Source of the DNA: Paroedura picta
Lineage: Eukaryota; Chordata; Lepidosauria; Squamata; Gekkonidae
Direction: 5' to 3'
Length of the DNA stretch: 64,000 nucleotides
Assembly (NCBI RefSeq): GCF_049243985.1
Contig: NC_135373.1
Coordinates: forward strand, 80,540,213 to 80,604,212
Shown here: positions 34,786-64,000 of the stretch, piece by piece
Numbering within the stretch: position 1 is the stretch's first letter
How the letters are laid out: the number at the start of each line of letters is the position of its first letter
Program-made: the position numbers and the translations under genes
Notes under the pieces: generated by a model
Database searches by the model: none
Told to the model about the DNA's origin: nothing
Seen by the model: the letters and a program-made list of their open reading frames with translations, nothing else

Positions 34786-37700
34786 AAAAATGACACTGAA
34801 CAATTTGTCTTTCATTTTAATTCACAATTTGTTGTATACTGGAACTTAATTACCAAAAAGTGCAGCAATATACAGGGTCCTTCAAGGTTTCTAAACAATC
34901 CTATGATTCATGAACAAAAAACCCAACATGTACACATTGTCATTCTTTTCATTAAGAGAACTAGAGAGGCCTTAAAACAGAATATCTGATTTGATGGCTT
35001 CAAGCAGCATTAAAAACATACACTAGTCTTTTGTCCTCAAGAGGAAAAAGTGCCAAAGGAGGATGCTCTGACCACAGGGAGATAAAAATCAGAGGTTGTC
35101 TCAATTCATTAAGTACAAGGTTTGAAAAACAACTTGTCTTTTGAGACTCTGGTTGTGAATAATTTTGAGAAAATTCTTTAGGTGTAGGAAAGTTACTTGG
35201 CCCTTTATAGTCATCAGTTAACACAAAGCATTGCTAGTTGGGATTATTTGCTTCTGCTGCTATACAGAGCTTTGTGTAAATTACACAGCATAAATTAGAA
35301 CCAAGTTATTCCAGCTATTCCTCATGGGTAAAGTAGCATTTTTTTCATTTGCCAGATGACTTTCTTGCCATGTTTTAAGGTCTCTCTTAGCATCTATCAG
35401 TCAAATAGATCCTTATCTAAAATGGCAATAAAGGATGTCATTTCCAAAGGTTAGAGCAGTGGGTGGTACATATACAACAGAGTGTTACTGACTTTTTAGA
35501 ATATACCCAGAATAAGTATGGATTTAATTTTATGTGCCACGTAGTTCAGGGATTTTATATAGACTTCTTGCAGTTAGCAGCCATAGTACTGTACCTTTGC
35601 CCTTATGGACCTGAAAGTTCAGATTTTATACACACAATAGTGTTATGTATTCAAATTTGTTAGTGGCTCACCAAGAAGGCTGCTAAAATGCTCTACAGTT
35701 AATTTTGGGCTACAATAGAACTAAAGATTGAGAATATGCTACTTATGCCATGCATTAAACAGTGAACAAAACACAGGACAAATGTTATTGGCAGTATTAC
35801 GATATACTTGATTTCTCATTTAGAGAACAAGATCACTACAAACAGTAGGAAAAAACAGGGAAAACCAAGAATATAGACTTTTTTCTGGTAAAACTAGGGG
35901 TGGAGGGACATTATGAACTGCCATGCACAAGATCATGGTGCTAGTTTAAAGCTGTGGTTGAAAGTATCCAGTTCTACTCCTTTAGATTATCTGCTATCAG
36001 TTGCCCTTTTCAAAGGTGGTTATTAGGATACCTAATGCACTTTGATTTATTAGATTTATAAGTTGTGGTTTGCAACTTTATATATAATTCCTTTTAAAAA
36101 CTAGAAGAAATTATAAAATTGAACAATTTAGTAAACTAATCTTTATTAGCAACTGTTTCATATGATACATGCAATTTAATGTTACTCATCATGACTAATT
36201 TCCATGTTCTAAATAAATCTCTAATGTTCTAAATTTCCATTTCTACCAGATAAACACTGTAGAATCAGTTGTGAGAATACTTCAGTGCTGAAGGACTTGT
36301 GCCTGAATACAAAGTAAGATCTGCACAAATGGCATAGTTGAGTTCCAAAGGCAGCATTCTTTCAGTGTTTACCAGCCATTTTTAAAAGGCAGCTTCTTGG
36401 TACATTAACACTCTTTGTACATGATTCAGTATGCATACAGGGCTTGTATTTGGCTACCTGTAGTTCTAAGATCCAATTCAACTGTTCAGAGTACATGGCT
36501 CGTAGGGTTCAGTTACTACACATTACAAGAAAAATGGCTTCTTGATCTCATCTGAAAATCTTCCATCCTAAAAATAAGGATGGAAAATTCCATTCCAAGC
36601 GAAAATGTTCTATGTGTATTCTGAGACAAGTGGCATTATATGATCTGATGTAAATTGCCTTTAAGCTCTTATTGTACAACCAGTGACATCTTAAAATCTA
36701 TAGTGAGCTATTTTCATATAACTCTCCACTTGCAAAATGCCACAATTGATTCAGCCTACCCTCCGGATGACCAGGTACGGTATAGATGAAGGAAGCCATT
36801 TTGATAAGGTATCAGTTCAGACTAACTACCTGGCTCTTGAACATCATAATACATGTCTCGGGTAAAATTATGCCACCTTTTCCTACTAGATTAGGGAATG
36901 ACATTTGACCCCTACACCACTCTGCATTCAATTAGCAAAAGTGGGGCATAAAAAAAAAGGCTGTCACCACCTTCATTCAGAATGGAACACAGATTCATTG
37001 CAGAAGATGTACCCAGTAGCTAGACATGTTTAACTGTTAATCCATAACTTTTAGGATCATTAAAGGCTAATGTGTTAAAATATTACTGGTTTCTAAATTT
37101 TGAAAATGCTGAAACTATTTCACATCATTAAATAGATATGAACTGCTTTTCCAAGCATCAAGTTTGGGTGCTAATGAGAGACAACTTGCAATCCTTTAGC
37201 ATAAAGGACTCTTAGTGCAGACATAACTTTTGATCTCAAAACAACTTTCTTGGACAATCTGATCTTCTGTTGTACATTGCTAAATTAGAATGTATTTGCA
37301 ACTTCTGCGAAAAGAGTTTTGCATTTATATCGCTCATTTGTTGCTGTACAAAACAGAAAATGTTAGATGTTGAGGTGCCTTTGGGAGTAGTGCCCATTAA
37401 CTCGCTTATGATGCTCAGATTTGAAAACTGAAAATATGAAGAGACAGTGCAAGGCAAACAAGTGCTAATTAGCAACTCCAGTTCAGACTGGGCAGCTGGG
37501 AAGACAGATGGCAACCTTCCTGGTTAATTTGATTAAATAGACCCTAAGTGCAAACACCACCAAGGCCCACACTAACTTAATAAGCTTATTAGGTAGTGGC
37601 TCTAACAACAAGGAGTCTGATTGTTGACTCTGGCTATGGGACCATAACATCTCTATCCTGCCCCAGTTCCCTCTTAGCCACCATCCCACACATTAAGATT

Positions 37701-37950
37701 TTAAGCAGTTAATAACCTCATATACACCAAACAGTAAACCGGATTCATGTCAAGTTAACACTGTACTTGGGTAACACCCTAGATTAACCATGTCTGTAAT
37801 ATACCTGTATTGCACATGGTAACCAGCTAGAAGTTTTCTCCAAACAAAGCCAGCTGATCCAGTTTTTTAAAGTGTGGCCTGGTCAGAATGAGCCAGGCAG
37901 ATCATCTGCAGTGGCTTTGAAGAAATGTACAAATGGGCAAGTGGATGCAA
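34786..37950 (-). other. GNS: GNS 3' UTR and convergent spacer (border not determined)
   Basis: No repeat or coding exon is recognisable between the RASSF3 polyadenylation candidate and the GNS stop. On the minus strand, AATAAA-type signals appear (as TTTATT on the plus strand) at 36142-36147 and 36046-36051. One of these may end GNS transcripts, but a longer UTR reaching the RASSF3 end cannot be excluded. Confidence 0.45.
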
Positions 37951-58724
<20,774 letters not shown>

Positions 58725-58880
58725 TCTGCAGACGCGGCTTGCGGGGGGGGGGGGGGGAGAGAGGCTGCGAGGCCGGCACCTGTGCGCGAGACAGTCACGA
58801 GAGAGAGCGAGACGAAGGAAAGATATGCGTGCGTCCCCGCCCCCTTTTCAGGCTCGGTTGGGGGGGGGGCTGGAGGAGGT

Positions 58881-58890
58881 ATCACGTGAC
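58881..58890 (-). promoter_or_regulatory. CLEAR-like E-box, proximal
   Basis: ATCACGTGAC differs at one position from the palindromic CLEAR consensus GTCACGTGAC, the TFEB/TFE3/MITF site of lysosomal genes. It lies 157 bp upstream of the GNS ATG, where working CLEAR sites usually sit. Confidence 0.72.
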
Positions 58891-59073
58891 CGGCAGACTT
58901 CCCCCAGCGGTTATATGTCCCGCCCACCGGCCCTTGCTTTTTCCAATTTCCGCCATCTCCCAAACGCTTTTCGTAGGCCGAGTTCCCTCCCACATGCGAA
59001 GCTTCTCCTCGCGGGAGAAGCTGCCCTGGGTGGCACTCGACCCGTTCCGTCCCCGGCGGGGCGGGGGAGCTGG

Positions 59074-59083
59074 GTCACGTGAA
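59074..59083 (-). promoter_or_regulatory. CLEAR-like E-box, distal
   Basis: GTCACGTGAA is again a 9-of-10 match to the CLEAR consensus, 350 bp upstream of the GNS ATG and 193 bp from the proximal box. Confidence 0.65.
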
Positions 59084-59110
59084 GTAGAAAAGCCCTGCGC
59101 GGTTTATAGG

Positions 59111-60189
59111 CCATCGTCTTTCACGGACTAGAGGGCTTGTCCAGCCTACTAAAGTTGTGCTGGAATAAAATATTTAAAGAGCAGTTTCTAAGACGGTGAC
59201 AACGCTATTGGCTCCAGGCTGTACAGAACGATCCATATAAGAATACACCCTGGCCATGGTGTTCTTGTCCTTGGTCATAGACAATTATTATCAGAATAAC
59301 TTTGTCTTGGTCACTTTATGATGAATAAATGTTACATTGTGTTAGGCGCCATGTTGTAATGTTATTAATTGGACCGCTGAGGAAGGACAATGGGGCAGAA
59401 ATGCATTTGGTAATGGTCAGTATTTGTCATAACATTTGTCACTCAGGCCAGAAAACATCCTCATTTCTTAAGAAAAATAAAGAAAATATGGTTGAAATAC
59501 AAAGTCCTGACCTATCAATCTTGAAAACCCTGGTCGAGGCTTATTTAAACAAATCTCCATAGAAGAAAGTTGAGCAGTGGTCAAGTAAAGAGTTGGGAAC
59601 AACTGAAAGAAGGCAAAACTGTTGATTGGTTCAGCTATATGCAAATAACAAGGTTGAAATCTGAATTTAAAAATACAGGGAGGCAGCCTAGAGTTATAAC
59701 TGAGTTCAAAGCTATAATTACAAAGGGAAAACTTCACCTACAAGGTCAAATATGTAAGCCTTTGTTGATATTTAAGTATAAGAACGAGCAGGTTAAGAAT
59801 TGTGATTAAGTGGATGCAAAATTTTCACCATAATGTATCACTTGAAGAGTGGGAGCAATTGTGATGTCTAACTGTATATATTTAAACAGCAATTACCAGA
59901 AAAACTTGATAAATTTCCAGTGCTTTGTCCTCCAGAGGGAAAAAGTTAGGATTGGTTACTGAAAACTGCCATTTCAGCTTGTAATTGTCTGCGAGCTAAA
60001 ACATTGAGCTTGCAGAATAAAGACATTAAAAAGAAAATGTCCATATACATAATCAGCATACAATTGTTCAGATTTACCAAGTAAAGATGCATTCCTACAA
60101 TTCTGTGTTCCTCAGCTAAACAAATATTGACTGTTATTCTAGAGTGAGCTGTTTACTCTATCAGCGTTATACTGTTCTCTATTTTATCT
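59111..60189. other. Spacer between GNS and TBC1D30, first part
   Basis: AT-rich sequence with no gene recognised. Open frames at 59329 and 59570 have no family resemblance. An inverted CCAAT (ATTGG) near 59207 could still belong to the GNS promoter. Confidence 0.45.
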
Positions 60190-60691
60190 AGATGGCAAAT
60201 CTAGGCAGCATCCTAAAAAGCATAGACATTACCCTGCCAACAAAAGTGCGTCTAGTCAAGGCTATGGTATTCCCAGTTGCAAAGTATGGCTGTGAAAGTT
60301 GGACCATAAGGAAGGCCGAGCGTCAAAGAATTGAGGCTTTTGAACTCTGGTGCTGGAGAAGACCCTTGGACTGCAAGGCGAACAAACCTGTCAATCCTAG
60401 AGGAGATCAGCCCTGACTGCTCCTTAGAAGGCCAGATCCTGAAGATGAGACTCAAATACTTTGGCCACCTCATGAGAAGGAAGGACTCCCTGGAGAAGAG
60501 CCTAATGCTGGGAGCAATTGAGGGCAAAAGAAGAAGGGGACGACAGAGAATGAGGTGGCTGGATGGAGTTACTGAAGCAGTAGGTGCAAACTTAAATGGA
60601 CTCCAGGGAATGGTAGAGGACAGGAAGGCCTGGAGGATCATTGTCCATGGGGTTGCGATGGGTCGGACACAACTTCACACCTAAGAACAAT
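60190..60691 (+). mobile_element. BovB LINE, 3' end fragment
   Basis: The sequence codes MANLGSILKSIDITLPTKVR, YGCESWTIRKAERQRIEAFE, then in another frame LIMRRKDSLEKSLMLG-like sequence and RGRQRMRWLDGVTEAVG. The frame change after FELWCWRR marks it as dead. It ends GGTCGGACACAACTTCACAC. It is the longest BovB tail here after 9590. Confidence 0.9.
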
Positions 60692-61453
60692 GTTATCTCC
60701 AGTCTTTGTTCAGTCTGTCTGCTGTTTGTTAATTCCACAGACTGGGAGCTTGGACTCTCAAAAGCTTATACTTGAAACTGAGGTGCCCCTGGACATGAAT
60801 CTAACTGTTCTACTCTGGACCAACATGACTACTCTCCAAAATACATTTCAGAATGTCTCTCATCTGGGCTTGTGCTAAACCCTTATTACCTTACTTACTA
60901 ATATTGAGAAAAACTGAGATTGATACCCAAAGCCACCCAGTGAGTTGAAGGTGGGAGGAAACTGCAGTGCATATAGATATCAAACTGTCGTAATAATTTG
61001 TATTTCAATGGCACCATTTGATTTCTCTCTCTTTGGGAGCTCCAATACAGCAACATTGTTACCATGACAGGCAGCTCTTGCAGAGAGAGGTTCTTGTGAA
61101 ACTTGTCCCTCAAAGTTCTTCAAAGGTGAGACATGCTGTCTCTTTTGTGATGTCCTTTACTGCGCTATTGAAGTATCAGTGGAATTGTAGTTGTAAGAAC
61201 TGCCTGGCAGACTTTCTGGTCTGATCCTGAGAAATTCAGACACATAGTGGTGTTTGCTCTGCCCCAAACAATACCCTACTTTCCTTCTCAATTACAATCC
61301 AAAAGACTTAGCACATTGCCCCCCCCCCCCCATCACACAATAACCTTGTGAGGCTGAGACAGGGTGAGTGTCGTTTCCATGCAAGATAGGGTCTCTGAGG
61401 TCCCAGGCCTGCCCTCTAACTGCTCCACCATGGCAGCTTTAGACTGACTAAGG
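60692..61453. other. Spacer between GNS and TBC1D30, second part
   Basis: Weak similarity to the 39395 repeat family occurs at 60757-60840, and a C homopolymer lies at about 61319-61331. No gene is seen. Confidence 0.45.
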
Positions 61454-61894
61454 CAGTGGTCCCCAATCTTTTTATCACCGGGGACCACTCAACGCCAGGG
61501 ACCACTCACCAGGGACCACTCAATGCCTTTTACTGAGGCCCGGTGTGGGGGGGGGTACCCCTCTACTCTCAACCACTGCCCTAACGCTCTCTGATCGCTA
61601 TGGTAATGTTTAAACATCCCTTCAAAATAAGATACAGACACGCCACAACAATGAACATAAGGAACATTTTATTTCCATGGAAATTTTAACTCATGACAAT
61701 GACAAATCAATGGGAACCCGGAGCTTGTTTCTCTGCAACGAGATAGTCCCATCTGGGAGTGATGGGAGACAATGACACCCGAAGTGTGTTGTACAGGGCT
61801 GGAGGGGGGGGGGGGAGAAGGCATCCTTCGGGGCCCACCTCCAATTAGTCGAAGGACCACATGTGGTCTGCAGCCCACAGGTTGGGGATCACTA
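61454..61894. mobile_element. Nonautonomous hAT transposon (441 bp)
   Basis: The ends CAGTGGTCCCCAATC and GGTTGGGGATCACTA are flanked by a perfect 8-bp duplication GACTAAGG (61446-61453 and 61895-61902). The GGGACCACTCA motif near the left end occurs three times, a small internal tandem repeat. It is about 150 bp upstream of the TBC1D30 CpG island. Confidence 0.93.
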
Positions 61895-62039
61895 GACTAA
61901 GGTGTTATGGCCTGGCATAAGCTTTCATATGACAGAACTCAGAGCATTAGCAGCCGGAGAGCCGGACTGGTTTCTGGAAACATTTTCCAGCGGCAAGTGT
62001 GCAATCCGAAGTACACATATAAGTAATGGATTTCTTGTT

Positions 62040-62960
62040 CCTCTGAGCACGATCCTGCTGAGACGGGGGTGGGGGGTGGGGGGAGGGCGGATCGAGAGCA
62101 GCCTCCCTCCACTTTCTCCACCTGCGTCCGGTCTTGTCCTGGAGCCGAACTGATTGGCTGCTCGCGACAGCAGGTGTACCGCGTCCCCCCCCCCCCCCCC
62201 CGGCAGCAGGCGGCGGCCTGTTCTATTCACAGGGCACAGGAGGGGGGAGGACGGGCCGCTTCGGCAGGCGCAGGGAGCGGCGTCTCTCCCTTGTCCTCCC
62301 TCTGTCGCGGGGGCCATGGGGCAGACCCGGAACTCTGGCCCTGCAGCCGCTGCCTAGGCGGCGAGCCGCTCTCGCAGCGGGCATGGCTGGGGCGGCGGGG
62401 GGGATGGAGCTCACGGAGGTTGACCTGGGCCACGAGGGCCCTGGCGCCGACCGGAGGGGCAGCTCGGAGCCCGAGCCTGGCCCGGGCAGGGTGAGCAGCA
62501 GCGGCGACAGCGTGGCCGACGGGGACGAGAGGGAGGAGGACGAGGCGGCGGCGGCGGCGCCTGAGAGACGCAGGGCCAGCCGCGCGTCGTCCCTGGTGAG
62601 CGGCCTGCTGGTGGAGCTGTACAGCGTGGGGCATGTCCGCCACCGGGACAGCGTGGACAGTTCCACGGAGGCTTCTGCGGGCTCCGACGCCTTCCCCGGG
62701 GGCCGAGGCAGCGGCGCCGAGTCGCGCGTCCTGCAGGAGTTACAGCGGAGGCCGAGCCGGCGACACCAGAGGCTTTACCTGGGCCGGAAAGGTAACGCGC
62801 GGGCGGCTCGCCCCTTCCCACTGGCCCGGCTCTGCGCCTTGAGCAGTCCTGAGGGAGGGAGGCAGCGGGTTTGCCGCTTGCTGCGCGGGGTAGCCCGGTA
62901 GCCCGGCCGAGCAAAAGCGCTGCAAGCAGGGAAACGGGCCCGTGGAAATGATAGTGGTCG
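62040..62960 (+). promoter_or_regulatory. TBC1D30: CpG island promoter of TBC1D30
   Basis: Dense CpG with GGGCGG-type boxes and a C homopolymer at about 62187-62200 surrounds TBC1D30 exon 1. No TATA box is visible. The open frames on the minus strand and in the other plus frames are artefacts of composition. Confidence 0.75.
62383..62791 (+). CDS. TBC1D30: TBC1D30 coding exon 1 (long isoform start; gene continues beyond window)
   Basis: The product is a TBC-domain Rab GTPase-activating protein, reported for Rab8 and cilia. This exon encodes 136 residues plus one base. After a variable acidic, Ala-rich start it has SRASSLVSGLLVELYS (about 65-80), DSVDSSTEASAGSD (about 88-101) and SRVLQELQRRPSRRHQRLYL (about 112-131), all matching the long-isoform N terminus I recall. 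The TBC domain lies in exons outside the window. The donor AAAG|GTAACG in phase 1 fits the human Lys|Asp junction. I chose the ATG at 62383 (good context, G at +4). An in-frame ATG at 62134 would add 83 low-complexity residues including a proline run. Confidence 0.88.
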
Positions 62961-63690
62961 CCGGTGCCTTTGCTAAGTTGGGGCTCATGGGCAGGACAGG
63001 ACAGGACCCGGTCGGGGCGGGCAGTGGAATGGACCTCAGAGGTGAACGCCCCTCTTGATTCCACTTTTCCTTCCTGCTTGAGTCAAGAGTTGGCTCCGAG
63101 GAGGTGGGAAATCTCTGGCTCTCTTGCCTTTCCTCTTTGTTCTTGATTCTATTTCAGGCTTTTAAAACGGCCTTGATATTTAAGCCCGGTTGATTCCTCT
63201 GTGTTATACCTTGGTCACATCCGCTCTTCTCTGAACAGCTGCTCTAGACAAACTGAAGCAAACCAAAATATGAAGGATGCCCTGCTTAACTCAACATAAA
63301 TATTTTCTTCTACCTTGGTATTAAGCCACTGTCTGGGCTAATGCTGCTGTGATACAACTACTGGTACTTGGATTTCGCTAGGCACACTCAGGTGACTAAT
63401 TCAGCCAATTCACATTTTAGTCAAGTTGACCACTATAGAGAGCAAATAAAATGATCAAATAATAATGTGAAATCAAGCCAGGACCTTGCTTACCAGAATG
63501 TCTCCTTCAGTTCCTGAAACTTGCCTTGCAAAAGTTTTGATCTTCAGCTACTGGTGTTAAAAAGCATACTTGACTTATGGCCTGAGGAAACAATGTACAG
63601 CGTGAGGCAATGTAAGTACATAAATAAGTCCCATTTAAGTCAGTTGGGTTAACTTTGGGTGAGTGGTGTCACAGTCTAGACTCATTTTGC
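62792..63690 (+). other. TBC1D30 intron 1, start
   Basis: After the CpG island ends near 62960 the intron becomes AT-rich. No exon or named repeat is seen. Confidence 0.6.
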
Positions 63691-64000
63691 CAAGCTGTTA
63701 CCATTCAGATTATTTATTGAAAATGTTTTCACGCTACCTTTCCCCCTGACCAGAATCTCTAAGACAGCAAGCATTAAACATAGAGGGAGGGAGACAACTC
63801 TCACTGGGGTGGGAGTTTCACAGTTTTGGCACCATGGCTGAGAAAGCTCTTTCTTCACTTGCCCCTGTCTAGCTTCAGATGACAGGAATATAGCAGAGTC
63901 ACCAAAGATGACTAGAACAAATGGGTAGCACATAGAGGAAGGTATGTTGGTCTTAGGCCATGTGGCACTTTAAAGGTCAATACCAGTGCCTTCAATTGAA
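63690..64000 (-). mobile_element. Old L2/CR1-like LINE fragment, minus strand, runs off the window
   Basis: Antisense blocks GGGAGTTTCACAGTTTTGGC, CACCATGGCTGAGAAAGC, GGCACTTTAAAGGTCAATAC and CAGTGCCTTCAATTG follow the L2 C-terminal order in reverse. Divergence is high. The 5' part lies beyond the window end. Confidence 0.6.

Noticed and set aside
36541-36600. Possible GNS last exon on the minus strand (acceptor-like TTATTTTTAG followed by an RFS-like reading)
   Set aside because: The translation does not align with the GNS C terminus beyond three residues. The exon at 37951-38026 matches along its length, with correct phase and acceptor.
62134-62382. In-frame N-terminal extension of TBC1D30
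   Set aside because: It adds 83 residues with a proline homopolymer and no match to the known N terminus; 62383 has a better start context.
62411-63064. 217-residue minus-strand frame opposite TBC1D30 exon 1
   Set aside because: It is GC-driven, with no domain, and overlaps a coding exon with clear homology.

Overview
The window is vertebrate nuclear DNA, almost certainly from a squamate reptile. The three protein-coding genes have vertebrate intron-exon structure. The interspersed repeats are a typical squamate set: BovB (RTE) LINEs, L2-clade LINEs, Sauria-type SINEs with BovB-like tails, a 5S rRNA-derived SINE, tRNA SINEs with L2-like tails, many short hAT elements and one DIRS-like fossil. 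I cannot name the species from sequence alone.

Layout. 1-4380 is intergenic with two SINEs. A CpG island (about 4380-5400) carries exon 1 of RASSF3 on the + strand. A 22.3 kb intron full of repeats follows, then exons 2-5 at 27210-31926. GNS (N-acetylglucosamine-6-sulfatase) lies on the - strand. All 14 coding exons can be placed between 58724 (ATG) and 37951 (stop), and they give an uninterrupted 535-residue protein. RASSF3 and GNS converge, with about 6 kb of 3' UTR and spacer between their stop codons. A second CpG island (58200-59110) is the GNS promoter and holds two CACGTG boxes that match the lysosomal CLEAR element at 9 of 10 positions. A third CpG island (62040-62960) holds coding exon 1 of TBC1D30 on the + strand; the rest of that gene lies beyond the window. 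GNS and TBC1D30 are head to head, with ATGs about 3.7 kb apart. From memory, the order RASSF3-GNS-TBC1D30 is also that of human chromosome 12q14, so this is conserved synteny and not an operon-like unit.

Functions are separate. RASSF3 is a Ras-association and SARAH-domain adaptor of the Hippo/MST network. GNS is a lysosomal sulfatase of heparan and keratan sulfate breakdown. TBC1D30 is a Rab GTPase-activating protein linked to cilia.

Most of the remaining sequence is intron and transposon remains. The points most worth a second look are the two CLEAR-like boxes at GNS, an L2 insertion whose (TAA)n tail ends 33 bp from a GNS splice donor, duplicate splice donors at RASSF3 exon 4, a GNS intron-13 donor that overlaps a stop codon, a GC-rich chain of perfect hairpins at about 55.0-55.4 kb, a 0.9 kb foldback element, a tandem repeat split by an L2 copy, and several hAT elements that all chose target sites with a central TA.
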